A DNA stretch of 64,000 nt, taken from Shewanella acanthi. GTDB lineage: Bacteria; Pseudomonadota; Gammaproteobacteria; Enterobacterales; Shewanellaceae. The DNA lies in contig NZ_CP080413.1 of the NCBI RefSeq assembly GCF_019457475.1, forward strand, positions 1,860,001-1,924,000, read 5' to 3'. The notes beneath the pieces are model-generated. The model was not told the origin of the DNA and searched no databases. It worked only from the letters and a program-made list of their open reading frames with translations. Below, piece after piece: positions 47,185-56,860 of this stretch (position 1 is its first letter; every line of letters starts with the position of its first letter). The translations under genes were made by a program, and so were the position numbers.

Positions 47185-48810
47185 GTGTTAAAGAGATTTA
47201 AAACGCTTACCCTTAATCGCTTCAGTTTCATCATCGCCTTATTCTATGCCTGCGTTTTCAATGTCCCACTTTTTAATGTCATCAAGCACGGTATTGATAA
47301 GCAGCCCGATGTGGATCCTCTGTTTATTGCCTCAATGCCATTGTTTTTAACCTTGGCTTTGAGCTTTGTATTTTCATTGTTTACGGTGAAATACTTGGTT
47401 AAACCTTTCTTTATTTTACTGACGCTGTTGTCATCGAGTGTGTTCTTTGCCGCGCTGAAATATAACGTCGTCTTTGACTACGGCATGATTGAGAATACTT
47501 TCCAGACTAATGCAGCCGAAGCCATGATGTATGTGAATTGGGCATCGATACTGAATATGCTGTTGACGGGTTTACTGCCTGCCTACTTGATTTATAAGGC
47601 AGATATTCAATATCAACCTTTTCTTAAGGAACTGCTGCACAAGATAGTGTTTATGTTAGCGATGTTGGCAGGTCTAGGGTTGATAGCCTTCGTTTATTTT
47701 CAAGACTACGCCGCCTTTGGTCGCAACAATACGCAAATTAAGCGTTATATCGTGCCCACCTATTTTGTGGGAGCGGCGGCTAAGTACATTAATAACCAGT
47801 ACCTGCAAAAGCCGCTTGAGTATCAGAATCTTGGGCTCGACGCCAAGGATGTGAGTCCAAATGCAAATAGTAAACCCAATCTATTGGTGTTAGTGGTTGG
47901 CGAAACCGCTCGTTCGATGAACGTTGAATATTATGGCTACGATAGACCGACTAACGCCCATACCAAGGGCATGGGGCTGATTGCGTTCATGGATACCCGT
48001 TCCTGTGGCAGTGCGACGGCAGTGTCCTTACCTTGTATGTTTTCCCGCATGGGGCGTGAAGATTATGATGCCCGCCGAGCCTATGCCCAAGACACGGCTA
48101 TCGACGTTCTTAATCATGCGGGGATTAAGGTGAAATGGTTAGACAATGACTCTGGCTGTAAAGGCGTTTGCGATCAAGTTGATAACATCACCATTGATTT
48201 ACACAGTGATCCTAAATTGTGTACGGGTGAATACTGTTACGACCAAGTCCTGCTAAATCAACTCGACAATGAACTTGCTAATGCTCAATCCAAAAACACT
48301 GTGATAGTGCTGCACATTATTGGCAGTCACGGTCCGACCTACTATTTGCGATATCCGCTAGAGCATAGGCACTTCGTTCCCGATTGTCCCCGTAGCGATA
48401 TTCAAAACTGCAGCGCCGAAGAGTTAATGAATACCTATGATAATACCATTCTTTACACGGACTATATTCTGAGTGAGGTGGTCAATAAGCTTAAAAACCA
48501 ACAGGATAAATTCGATACCGCCATGCTGTACCTGTCGGATCACGGCGAATCCTTGGGTGAAAAGGGGATGTACCTGCACGGTGCGCCTTACAGTATCGCG
48601 CCAATCGAGCAGATCAGTGTGCCAATGTTAGCTTGGGTGTCAGAGGATTTTAGCCACGATAATCACTTGGATATGGCCTGTCTAGCAGATGAGGCCAGCA
48701 AAGGTGGATTCTCCCACGATAATCTGTTCGATAGTCTACTGGGCTTAATGAATGTGCAAACCCAGGATTATCAGCAGCCGCTAGATATCTTTGCCCGCTG
48801 CCGTCGATAG
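47185..48810 (+). CDS. eptA: lipid A phosphoethanolamine transferase (EptA/MCR family)
   Basis: A 541-residue inner-membrane enzyme with five N-terminal TM helices and a periplasmic alkaline-phosphatase-fold catalytic domain. The Thr nucleophile is in VVGETARSMNVEYYGY; zinc ligands are that Glu, the Asp-His of YLSDHGESLGE and the His in GPTYYL/LHGAPY segments; paired Cys motifs (CGSATAVSLPC, CKGVC, CTGEYC, CPRSDIQNC) match the disulfides of EptA/MCR proteins. It moves phosphoethanolamine from phosphatidylethanolamine to lipid A, lowering polymyxin binding. Start is GTG 47185 with GAGAG about 11 bases upstream. It has terminators on both sides and no adjacent two-component system. Confidence 0.92.
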   Translation: MLKRFKTLTLNRFSFIIALFYACVFNVPLFNVIKHGIDKQPDVDPLFIASMPLFLTLALSFVFSLFTVKYLVKPFFILLTLLSSSVFFAALKYNVVFDYGMIENTFQTNAAEAMMYVNWASILNMLLTGLLPAYLIYKADIQYQPFLKELLHKIVFMLAMLAGLGLIAFVYFQDYAAFGRNNTQIKRYIVPTYFVGAAAKYINNQYLQKPLEYQNLGLDAKDVSPNANSKPNLLVLVVGETARSMNVEYYGYDRPTNAHTKGMGLIAFMDTRSCGSATAVSLPCMFSRMGREDYDARRAYAQDTAIDVLNHAGIKVKWLDNDSGCKGVCDQVDNITIDLHSDPKLCTGEYCYDQVLLNQLDNELANAQSKNTVIVLHIIGSHGPTYYLRYPLEHRHFVPDCPRSDIQNCSAEELMNTYDNTILYTDYILSEVVNKLKNQQDKFDTAMLYLSDHGESLGEKGMYLHGAPYSIAPIEQISVPMLAWVSEDFSHDNHLDMACLADEASKGGFSHDNLFDSLLGLMNVQTQDYQQPLDIFARCRR

Positions 48811-48827
48811 AGTTTCACTCTGGGTGA

Positions 48828-48855
48828 ACAAAAGGGATGCTGGCATCCCTTTTGT
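48828..48855 (+). terminator. terminator after eptA
   Basis: ACAAAAGGGATGC and GCATCCCTTTTGT form a 13-bp stem with almost no loop, with A and T tracts in the arms, 18 bases after the eptA stop. Confidence 0.85.
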
Positions 48856-48957
48856 GATCTAGCACCTAAAGAATAATGATTTTGCCCCATACCCAAATGA
48901 ATCCACTTAGGGTAATTTATTGATACAAAATAATAACAACTCACGGGTGCGCGATTT

Positions 48958-49986
48958 ATGATTGCTGCTACAGAAAATAAAGAGCTGGATTTTGCGGCGC
49001 AGATTTTGCGCTTGGCGGTGCCACAAATGTCTGCCCTTGGTATTCCGGTGACGCCGGAAAATTACACCGTGTGGTATGAATATTTTGCCAAGAGCAACCT
49101 TGATCTTAACCGAGCTATCGATGGTTTTCTGACTAACAATGTTGCCTTTACTAAGGAAGTGAATACCAGTCTGTATAAAAATTTTATCCAAGAGAAAACC
49201 CCTGAAATCATTGAGAATGTTCACTTAGAAACGCAAATCTTAATTAACTCCCTGATCAGCAAGATTGCCCAAATTAATCATGGGACGGCGTCTTTCTCGG
49301 CGAGTTTGGTTGATTTTGGCCACCAATTGCAGGGCGCTTCCGATGTGACGACACTAACCCTGTTAGTCGATGGGGTAGTGGATGAAATGCAAAATCTGCT
49401 CAGTAATAACCAGACCATGGAAGACAGTCTCAATGCCATGGGGCAAGAGGTACGAAACCTTAAGTCAGAACTTGAGAATCTCAGTATGGCGGCACTGACC
49501 GATCAGCTTACCTCCTTGCACAACCGCCGTGCCTATGAGATGGCGATTCAAGATCATATCCATCGCGCTCAGGAGCAGCAGAGTCGCTGTAGTTTATTGT
49601 TAATCGATATCGACAGGTTCAAACAATTCAACGATACCTATGGTCATCAGGTAGGGGACAAAGTGTTGGCCTATGTGGCATTAGCTCTAAGGCAAAGTGT
49701 TAGAGGCGATGACTTTGTTGCCCGTTATGGCGGTGAAGAATTTGTGGTGCTCTTACCTAATACGCATTTTCACCATGCACTGCAAGTCGCTGAGAATTTA
49801 CGCGAGCGGGTGTCGGAACGTCGGTTAACGGTTGGCAAAGACCGGAAACAATCCTTAGGGGCAATCACAGTGTCGATTGGCCTAGCATCCCTGCAGGAAG
49901 GAGATGATGCTGAAACCCTTTTTAATCGTGCAGATAAGGCCCTTTATGAAGCCAAATCAGACGGTCGAAACTGTGTAAGGGGTTAA
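48958..49986 (+). CDS. diguanylate cyclase (GGDEF)
   Basis: A 342-residue cytosolic c-di-GMP synthase. The C-terminal domain (about 180-342) has the active GGEEF signature (ARYGGEEFVVLLP), the metal/GTP site LLLIDIDRFKQFND, and an intact product-inhibition I-site RGDD five residues before GGEEF. The N-terminal 170 residues form a helical, non-membrane domain of unknown ligand (VTPENYTVWYEYFA, FGHQLQGASD) with a coiled coil before GGDEF. No EAL domain. It lies alone after eptA and converges on the acetyltransferase gene. Confidence 0.92.
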   Translation: MIAATENKELDFAAQILRLAVPQMSALGIPVTPENYTVWYEYFAKSNLDLNRAIDGFLTNNVAFTKEVNTSLYKNFIQEKTPEIIENVHLETQILINSLISKIAQINHGTASFSASLVDFGHQLQGASDVTTLTLLVDGVVDEMQNLLSNNQTMEDSLNAMGQEVRNLKSELENLSMAALTDQLTSLHNRRAYEMAIQDHIHRAQEQQSRCSLLLIDIDRFKQFNDTYGHQVGDKVLAYVALALRQSVRGDDFVARYGGEEFVVLLPNTHFHHALQVAENLRERVSERRLTVGKDRKQSLGAITVSIGLASLQEGDDAETLFNRADKALYEAKSDGRNCVRG

Positions 49987-50341
49987 TTTTTAGCCAAAAG
50001 GCTAAATACACGATAATCCAATTCGAAAGGACTTTTCTCTTAGTTTAAATTGGGCGGGCATTTTGCTTAACGTAGCATTTAGCACAGTGCTACTAAGATC
50101 TTAGATGTGCCATATAACTCACTCAAAAATGAGGGCGCCATTATCTATTTAACCCTGATTTATTCTTTCACTATCTATTTATCTCTTTTTCTATTCGCTT
50201 GTCCTTACTAGGTCATGATGTTGATTGAATGATTTAGTCATTGATAACCTAAACGAGACAAAATATTGCAACAGTTGATTGCGAAAGCCCATACATTGAG
50301 GACGTAAGCGTCCTGATGTATGGGCCGATGTGACATTGTGC
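49987..50341. other. intergenic region between convergent genes
   Basis: About 355 bases with no credible ORF. The only structure seen is a long hairpin at 50287-50325. Confidence 0.6.
50287..50325. terminator. long hairpin at the 3' end of the acetyltransferase gene
   Basis: GCCCATACAT (50287-50296) pairs with ATGTATGGGC, and AGGACG with CGTCCT around a TAAG loop, with a small TG/G bulge between the two stems. The 3' flank on either strand is only weakly T-rich, so it may act as a 3'-end stabiliser or a bidirectional terminator. Confidence 0.55.
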
Positions 50342-53041
50342 TTATTGACTTTGCTTTAAATCCATATGCATTTTGATAAGATGCTCCTCCATATCGAAGG
50401 TCACCTTAAAGCCGAGGTTTTTAGCAAGGCTTGCCATATTGCGATTCTCAAACATGGTAAATCCGGTTAATACTGGCGTGTCATTGTTACGGTAATACTT
50501 AATGAGCTTCTCGAGCAGTAACTTCCCTAAGCCAATGCCTTGGTGATCGCCACGCACTGCCATTGCAAATTCAGCCTCGGTATTGTCGGGGTCAATGGAG
50601 GCCCTCACTGCGCCAAGGGTGATATCGTCACCATCGGCACCTTTTGCCGTTGCAATAAAGGCCATTTCACGGGCGTAATCGATTTGCGTTAACACTGCCA
50701 TTTCCTCGTGGGTCATTTTAGAACGAACCCCAAAATAGCGTTTATATCTGTCCTCATCGGAAAGGGAATTATCGAAGGCCAAATGCTTAGGTTCATCCTC
50801 GGGCAGAATTGGCCGCAGCATGACCTTAAGGCCATTTTTAAGGACTGCGTATTCCTCAAGCTCTTTAGGATAAGGCATGATGGCAAGGCGGCTGGCGTTA
50901 TCTGTCTGACCGTCGTGCAGGCGAATATTGACATCGAGCAGGGTGATATTTTCCCCCGCCGCCAGCACTGGATTGAAATCTAGCGAGGCAATCTCTGGGC
51001 AATCGATAATGATGTGGGAGATTTGAGTGAGCATCACACACAGGGCGTTCATATCCAGCCCAAGCGGTAAATGCCTGTCTTTGAGTTTATGGGTTTTGAG
51101 AGCTTGGATCACCATGTAACGGGCCAGCGCCATATTTAGCGGCGGCAGGGCAACAGCGGCATCGCGGGTTGGATCCCACTCTGAACCTCCTTCACCTAAA
51201 CAAATAGCTGGGCCAAATACGGGATCGCTAATGACAGCAACCCGGATTTCCTGTGCTCCCGCCGTCAATGCCATCTTCTGCACTATCATGCCTTCGATAA
51301 CCGCATCGGGATCTGCCTGATGTACCCTTTGGGTGATTGCTTTGGCGGCGTGGCGAATATCTTCATCGGAGGTTAAGTTCAGCATCACCCCATGGACATC
51401 ACTCTTATGCAAAATGTGCGGTGATTGTACTTTTAGGGCAACAGGGAATCTTGCTTGATTGGCAATATCGACCGCTTCATCAGCATCCTTGGCAAACCAA
51501 GTATCGATCGTGTTTAAGCCATAGGCGCGCAGAATCGGACTGGCTTCGTGGGTTTCGAGTACAAATTTGCCCTTCGCTTGTGCGGCCTGCAACAATTGGC
51601 GAGCTGTTTGGCTGTCGGTCGGGATATTGTCTGGGATAGACTGCGGCACTTCCTGCAGCAGTTTTTGGTTACGGCGATATTCCACCATATGCATAAAGGC
51701 ACCCACGGCGCCTTCTGGGGTGCGATAGGTCGAAATGCCGCCCTTAGTGAAGCGTTTTCGGGCTTGATAGGCTGAGTCCTCACCACTCCAGTTCGTGAGA
51801 ATATTTAAACGATTCTTCTTTGGATGGGCATGGATGACTTTGACTAGTGCATCGGCAATCTCCACACTTTCGCCTAATGCCGATGGCGAATGCAGCACCA
51901 AAATCGCATCTAAGTCACCGCTGTCCATCAAAATGTTTAAGGCTGCGGCATAACGGTCGGCATTCGCATCGCCAATAATATCGATGGGATTTTGCCGTGA
52001 CCAAGTATTGGGGAGCTGTGCATCGAGTTTACTGACAGTGTTCTCGGAAAGCTCAGCCAGTTTGCCACCACGAAGGATAAGTTCATCGACGGCAAGTACC
52101 GCGGGGCCGCCGCCATTACTAATGATCCCAAGGCGTTCACCCTGCAGGGGATTGGAGTGGGCAAGACTTTCAACTGCTGCAAAGAGTTCAATCAAATCAT
52201 TTACCCTGAGCATACCCGCACGCCTAAAAGCGGCTTCGTATACCGCATCGTTACCACCTATACCACCCGTGTGAAGGCGGGCTGCACGGGAGCCCTCGGC
52301 GCTGCGGCCAGACTTGATCACTAAAATGGGTTTATTACGAGAGGCTGCGCGGGCAGCGGACAGGAAATGGCGTTTTTCATTCACTGAGTCGATATACAGC
52401 ATGATGGCGCTGGTGCGGCTATCACGGCCTAAATAATCGAGGAGTTCGTCAAAGTTAATGTCGGTTGCATCGCCCAGTGAGATAAAAGATGAAAAGCCAA
52501 TCCCCTTATTGTTGGCCCAATCTAAGACCGTAGTGCAAATGGCGGCCGACTGCGAAACAAAGGCAATTTTCCCGGGCAGGGCGCTGGCATGGGCAAGACT
52601 GGCGTTTAACCCCAAGGGCGGCAGTAACATGCCAAGGCTGTTCGGGCCGAGGATACGCATGCCATAACGCTTGGCGTGTTGCATGGCAAGGTCGAGCAGA
52701 CTGACGCCATCGTCATTGCATTCCTGTGCCATACCCGACGCCATAATAATCGCAACCTTGCAACCAAATTGAGCGAGCGTTTCTACCAACGCGGGAACGC
52801 GGCTGGCGCGAGTACAAATGATCGCCAAATCGGGTTTAATCGGCAAAGACTCGATATTAGGATAAGCAAGTACCCCCATCACAGCGCGGTATTTTGGGGT
52901 AACGGGCATGATAGGGCCAGAAAATCCACTCGATAGTAGATTCTTCATTAACACATTGCCTGCACGTTTTTCCCCGTTGGAGGCACCAATAATGGCAACG
53001 GATGTTGGTTTGAAAAGCGAATTTAACGTACGTTGACTCAT
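50342..53041 (-). CDS. protein lysine acetyltransferase, Pat/PatZ type (ADP-forming acyl-CoA synthetase-GNAT fusion)
   Basis: An 899-residue protein. The N-terminal about 690 residues resemble ADP-forming acyl-CoA synthetases: CoA-binding Rossmann part (FKPTSVAIIGASNGEKRAGN), succinyl-CoA-synthetase-like part (GKIAFVSQSAAICTTVLDWA, LGIISNGGGPAVLAVD) and an ATP-grasp part (FPVALKVQSPHILHKSDVHGV). The C-terminal GNAT domain (about 735-895) has the acetyl-CoA loop VRGDHQGIGLGKLLLEKLI. This is the layout of E. coli PatZ (YfiQ), which acetylates and silences acetyl-CoA synthetase and other proteins. ATG 53041 is preferred to an upstream TTG. Monocistronic. Confidence 0.9.
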   Translation of the reverse strand: MSQRTLNSLFKPTSVAIIGASNGEKRAGNVLMKNLLSSGFSGPIMPVTPKYRAVMGVLAYPNIESLPIKPDLAIICTRASRVPALVETLAQFGCKVAIIMASGMAQECNDDGVSLLDLAMQHAKRYGMRILGPNSLGMLLPPLGLNASLAHASALPGKIAFVSQSAAICTTVLDWANNKGIGFSSFISLGDATDINFDELLDYLGRDSRTSAIMLYIDSVNEKRHFLSAARAASRNKPILVIKSGRSAEGSRAARLHTGGIGGNDAVYEAAFRRAGMLRVNDLIELFAAVESLAHSNPLQGERLGIISNGGGPAVLAVDELILRGGKLAELSENTVSKLDAQLPNTWSRQNPIDIIGDANADRYAAALNILMDSGDLDAILVLHSPSALGESVEIADALVKVIHAHPKKNRLNILTNWSGEDSAYQARKRFTKGGISTYRTPEGAVGAFMHMVEYRRNQKLLQEVPQSIPDNIPTDSQTARQLLQAAQAKGKFVLETHEASPILRAYGLNTIDTWFAKDADEAVDIANQARFPVALKVQSPHILHKSDVHGVMLNLTSDEDIRHAAKAITQRVHQADPDAVIEGMIVQKMALTAGAQEIRVAVISDPVFGPAICLGEGGSEWDPTRDAAVALPPLNMALARYMVIQALKTHKLKDRHLPLGLDMNALCVMLTQISHIIIDCPEIASLDFNPVLAAGENITLLDVNIRLHDGQTDNASRLAIMPYPKELEEYAVLKNGLKVMLRPILPEDEPKHLAFDNSLSDEDRYKRYFGVRSKMTHEEMAVLTQIDYAREMAFIATAKGADGDDITLGAVRASIDPDNTEAEFAMAVRGDHQGIGLGKLLLEKLIKYYRNNDTPVLTGFTMFENRNMASLAKNLGFKVTFDMEEHLIKMHMDLKQSQ

Positions 53042-53316
53042 AAGCGAACCCAATTAAGTCGAAGTCATAGCCAGTGTAACTTAGGAATGTAAAGCTGCAC
53101 AGCTAACTTTCTGTATCTGCTAGACAATATGCAGAGTAAATCAGCAATTGATGATGAAGAAAACACTTGCCATCGTGTTTACGACTAAATGCTAAAGGTA
53201 GCATTCAAAAATTGAGAACAACGCACCGTTTTGGGTAAATATTATCCAGTGCCCGTTTGAAAACCCCTGAATATGAAACTACTTTTTAATCACATAACAA
53301 TTTTTGTGAAGTCGCT

Positions 53317-54465
53317 ATGACATACAAGGATGGAATGGTTGCAGTGTTGGCTGTGGCTATCGGATATGCGTTCGGAACCTGGTTCAGTTTTACACTGAGC
53401 TCGCTGGTTGCAGTAGTGACAATGCTTATTTGGCAGAATTACCGACATATTGCTGGCGATGAAACGGCCCTGAATTCATCTGCGCCTCGTCACGACCCAA
53501 CCGTCTCTTTCTCTCACTGGGAAGAGCAGCGAAATTTTTATCAAGAACTTTCAGTTTCACTTAACGGCTGTGAACAAAGCATTGGTGATGTTTTGTCTGT
53601 GCAATCCGATGCAGTGAATTTATTAGGGGAATCATTCGATGGACTTAACCGTTTAATGAGTGAACAAAGCAGTTTTATATCTGATCTGGTTCATAGCGCG
53701 GATGATGAAGAGATATTTCACTCAGCACAGATGAAGCTGTTTGCCCACAATACCTCTGTAACTCTTGAGCGGTTTATCCAGTCGACCATTGAAATGTCGG
53801 CATCGAACATGGAATTACTCGAAAAAGTCAACCTTATCTATGAGGCCATGCCCCAGGCAATGAAAGCGCTTAAGGACATTGACCAGATCTCCTCACAAAC
53901 TAATCTGCTGGCGCTTAATGCGGCAATTGAGGCTGCCCGTGCGGGTGACGCAGGCAGGGGCTTTGCCGTTGTGGCTGACGAAGTACGTGCGTTGTCGAAT
54001 CGCAGTGCAGGCTTTAGTGACAGTATTCAAAAGCAATTGAGGTCGATCCAAACTCAGATTGAGCAGCTAACTGAACAGGTGAGCAAGGTGGCGGCTCAGG
54101 ACATGTCATACATTATTGATGCTAAAAAGGATCTGGATAAGGCACTCGAGCAAATTATCGTTAAAGCTGAAAAGGATGCCGCTGTTATCGACAGAATTGA
54201 TGCGTCTGCACAAGAGCTTGAGGCGGCCATTGCAGGTGCTATTCGTGGTCTACAGTTCAGTGATATCACCTCCCAAAGCCTCATGTATACCAACCAAACA
54301 TTGCAGCAGCTTATGGCGTTCCTAACCCAAGCGGCTGAGATGTCTCAAGAGGAATTTGGTAAAAACTGTGAAGGGTTGGTGAGTGAAATGAATGTGAGAC
54401 GTCAAAGCAGTCATAATCCAGTCTCAGCCAATCAAATTAGCTGCGGTGAAATTGAACTATTTTAA
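53317..54465 (+). CDS. membrane MCP-like protein with CheZ-like motif, head of che cluster
   Basis: A 382-residue protein with one or two N-terminal TM segments (about 8-40), no periplasmic sensor and no HAMP. Residues about 185-235 are a canonical receptor tip ([39 protein letters not shown]). After a coiled coil comes [16 protein letters not shown], in which D316-x3-Q320 resembles the catalytic D-x3-Q of CheZ (QDFQDLTGQ-type). It corresponds by position to the MCP-like gene before crsA in S. oneidensis. The next gene starts 10 bases after its stop. It may act as an adaptor or phosphatase coupling the CheA/CheY system to CrsR; function unproven. Confidence 0.8.
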   Translation: MTYKDGMVAVLAVAIGYAFGTWFSFTLSSLVAVVTMLIWQNYRHIAGDETALNSSAPRHDPTVSFSHWEEQRNFYQELSVSLNGCEQSIGDVLSVQSDAVNLLGESFDGLNRLMSEQSSFISDLVHSADDEEIFHSAQMKLFAHNTSVTLERFIQSTIEMSASNMELLEKVNLIYEAMPQAMKALKDIDQISSQTNLLALNAAIEAARAGDAGRGFAVVADEVRALSNRSAGFSDSIQKQLRSIQTQIEQLTEQVSKVAAQDMSYIIDAKKDLDKALEQIIVKAEKDAAVIDRIDASAQELEAAIAGAIRGLQFSDITSQSLMYTNQTLQQLMAFLTQAAEMSQEEFGKNCEGLVSEMNVRRQSSHNPVSANQISCGEIELF

Positions 54466-54475
54466 AGAGGGAATG

Positions 54476-54775
54476 ATGGCAATGGCGAATGTGATAGTAA
54501 TTTCTTTGCCAGAACGATTCGATTTTTATTACCACAAAAAATTTACCAGTGATTATCAACGGGCATTCACTGATGTGGGGGTTAATCAGTTAGTCCTAGA
54601 TTTTAGCAGGGTGCTTTATATAGACAGTTCTGCGTTAGGAATGATGGTCTTGCTGCATCGAAAGGCATTAGAAAAGAAAATTAGTACCAGTATTCGTGGT
54701 TTACATGGCCAAGCGGAAGACATTATTAAAATCGCGAATATGGAGCGTTTATATCGAATAGAAAGGGAAAAATAA
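54476..54775 (+). CDS. crsA: STAS-domain anti-sigma factor antagonist CrsA
   Basis: A protein of about 99 residues that is a single STAS domain. The phosphorylatable Ser lies in VLYIDSSALGMMVLLHRKAL, and the first strands read VIVISLPERFDFYYHKKF. The longer frame overlaps the previous gene; ATG 54476 (or 54482) after AGAGGG is the likely start. In S. oneidensis, CrsA is the antagonist partner of CrsR in the partner switch that frees sigma-S under stress. It lies 6 bases before crsR here, in the same order. Identification rests on domain plus context. Confidence 0.88.
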   Translation: MAMANVIVISLPERFDFYYHKKFTSDYQRAFTDVGVNQLVLDFSRVLYIDSSALGMMVLLHRKALEKKISTSIRGLHGQAEDIIKIANMERLYRIEREK

Positions 54776-54781
54776 CTTTCC

Positions 54782-56476
54782 ATGGGGCCAAGGTATATTT
54801 TAATCGTCGAGGACGATTTAGTTATTAATCAGATTATGACGGCCTTTATTCATCAAAAGGGATGGAATGTTATTACCTGTTGTAATTTAGCCGATGCACA
54901 ACAGGAAATTCATCAAGTTGGTATAGAGTTAATCTTGCTGGATTATTATTTGCCTGATGGTACAGCGTTATCAATGCTAGACACATTAAAAAAATATAGG
55001 CCATCAGTACCCGTTATTGTGATCAGTGGCGATAACGAACCTCAAACTATTCTGTCTTGTTTTAAGTCTGGCGCATTGGATTATATTATTAAACCGGTGA
55101 ACTTGGAGTTGTTTTGGCACAAAGTAGAAGGTCTATTAGCTCGCTTCTCATTAGAAAAAAAGGTCAAGAAACAACATAATATTCTAGAGAAATTGTTGCT
55201 CGAAAAAAGTCATGAAGAGCAAATAGCCCGTCGTTTATTCGATCATTTTATTGAAATTAATAGCGTGGGCTATGAGTTTGTTAAGAGTTTTACTCAATCT
55301 AGCACAAGTTTTAGTGGCGATGTTGTAGTGAATGCTATCGCCCCTAATGGCAATTTTTTTCTGATGATTGCCGATTCCACCGGCCATGGACTCAGTGCCG
55401 CAATGCCAATCCTCAGGGTGGTGAATACCTTTCGCGCCATGGTGGCTAAGGGATTTGACCTTATCACCCTTGTCAGTGAGATAAATACCAATATTTACCA
55501 TGAGATCCCAGGCGATCGCTTCGTCGCCGCTGTAGTTGTCGAAGTTAATTTCAATAGAAATCAAGTTTTTATTTGGAATGCGGGTATGCCAGATGCGTTA
55601 TTGCAACTTGAAAATAACGAATCACGGACTGTGTCGAGCCATACCACAAACGACTTAGTGCATTACAAGTCGAAGAATTTAGCGCTGGGTATCATGTCAC
55701 CCGATGCCTTCAGTGCCAATGTGGAGGTGATTGATCTTCCAATGGCGGGTTGCTTGTGTTTGATGAGCGACGGATTGATTGAGCATAAAACCAAGGATGG
55801 AGCATTTTTAGGTATGGAAGGCGTAATTTCATTATTGAGTCTTTACGGTAAAGACTTGACGGATTACATGAGGGAAACGCTGAATCGTCAGTTCTTCGAT
55901 GATATTAAAGATGATGTGGCAATTTGTGTGCTCGATTTTGATTTATTACATCAATGGTATCAGCATCGCCCTGCAGAATTTTGTATCGGATGTAATAAAG
56001 GCGAGTTCACATGGCATATCAATATGTCAGGCCCCATGTTAATTGGTGCCGAATATTTAAACTCTTTAAACCATTTTTTGAAAATTTTCGGTTTCCCAAC
56101 TACGTTTAGTCAAAAAGTATTTACAGTTGTGTCTGAGTTATTTACCAATGCCGTCGATTATGGGGTACTTAAACTTAATCCTGAATTGAAAAATGATATT
56201 GAAGGCTTTGATGTGTTCCATAATTTACGAGAGAGAAGTGCCTCGCAAATTACCATGAAAGATTGGGTTGAAGTCGAATTGCAATGGTATTGTCTGGCCA
56301 GTGAATTACATATCACAGTATCGGATAGTGGTGAGGGTTATTGTCCGAAACCAACGTCAGAGTTAACAGATGTGCTACAACTATCTGGTAGGGGGCTAAA
56401 TTTAGTTCGATCCCTTTGCAAGCGCTACGAGTGGATAGCACCGGGAAATATTACAAAAGTCATAATGGAACTATAA
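54782..56476 (+). CDS. crsR: receiver-PP2C-kinase partner-switch regulator CrsR
   Basis: A 564-residue protein with three modules. Receiver (1-120): acidic pocket E10-D11-D12, phospho-acceptor D54 (ILLDYYLPDG), Lys in YIIKPV. PP2C/SpoIIE phosphatase (about 165-380): FSGDVVVNAIAPNGNFFLMIADSTGHGLSAAM and DDVAICVLDFD supply the metal Asp residues. C-terminal RsbW-like histidine-kinase-type ATPase (about 420-564): N-box VSELFTNAVDYG and G-box VSDSGEGYCP / GRGLNLV. In S. oneidensis CrsR binds and sequesters sigma-S, and phosphorylates or dephosphorylates CrsA. cheY starts at the base after its stop, tying it to the chemosensory genes. Confidence 0.92.
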   Translation: MGPRYILIVEDDLVINQIMTAFIHQKGWNVITCCNLADAQQEIHQVGIELILLDYYLPDGTALSMLDTLKKYRPSVPVIVISGDNEPQTILSCFKSGALDYIIKPVNLELFWHKVEGLLARFSLEKKVKKQHNILEKLLLEKSHEEQIARRLFDHFIEINSVGYEFVKSFTQSSTSFSGDVVVNAIAPNGNFFLMIADSTGHGLSAAMPILRVVNTFRAMVAKGFDLITLVSEINTNIYHEIPGDRFVAAVVVEVNFNRNQVFIWNAGMPDALLQLENNESRTVSSHTTNDLVHYKSKNLALGIMSPDAFSANVEVIDLPMAGCLCLMSDGLIEHKTKDGAFLGMEGVISLLSLYGKDLTDYMRETLNRQFFDDIKDDVAICVLDFDLLHQWYQHRPAEFCIGCNKGEFTWHINMSGPMLIGAEYLNSLNHFLKIFGFPTTFSQKVFTVVSELFTNAVDYGVLKLNPELKNDIEGFDVFHNLRERSASQITMKDWVEVELQWYCLASELHITVSDSGEGYCPKPTSELTDVLQLSGRGLNLVRSLCKRYEWIAPGNITKVIMEL

Positions 56477-56842
56477 ATGAGTAAAAAAATATTAATTGTT
56501 GATGACTCCGCTGCAATACGGCAGATGGTTGAGGCAACTCTTAAATCCGCTAATTATCAGGTTGTCTTAGCAAAAGATGGCCAAGAGGCTCTCGACATTT
56601 GTAAAGGGCAAGGATTCGATTTTGTTTTGACGGATCAAAATATGCCGCGAATGGATGGCATCACCCTGATTAAGTCGTTAAGAACCATGTCGGCTTTTAT
56701 GCGTACCCCCATCATAGTGTTAACCACTGAAGCGGGTGACGATATGAAAAATCAAGGTAAGGCCGCAGGCGCCACTGGGTGGATGGTGAAACCCTTTGAC
56801 CCGCAAAAGTTATTAGCAATTACAGCTAAAGTACTGGGTTAA
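56477..56842 (+). CDS. cheY: CheY-type response regulator
   Basis: A 121-residue single-domain receiver. The acidic pair is D9-D10 (ILIVDDSAAIRQ), the phospho-acceptor D53 (FVLTDQNMPRMDG), the Thr in IIVLTTEAG and the Lys in WMVKPFDP. It begins immediately after the crsR stop and 18 bases before cheA. As the cognate receiver of the cluster it may be a phosphate sink or an output; flagellar-motor binding is not implied by sequence. Confidence 0.93.
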   Translation: MSKKILIVDDSAAIRQMVEATLKSANYQVVLAKDGQEALDICKGQGFDFVLTDQNMPRMDGITLIKSLRTMSAFMRTPIIVLTTEAGDDMKNQGKAAGATGWMVKPFDPQKLLAITAKVLG

Positions 56843-56860
56843 TTTAGGTCGGGGTGCGCT

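Noticed and set aside
53042..53316. Flagellar sigma-28 promoter before the che cluster
   Set aside because: No TAAAG...GCCGATAA-type elements could be found, in line with a cluster that need not be flagellar.
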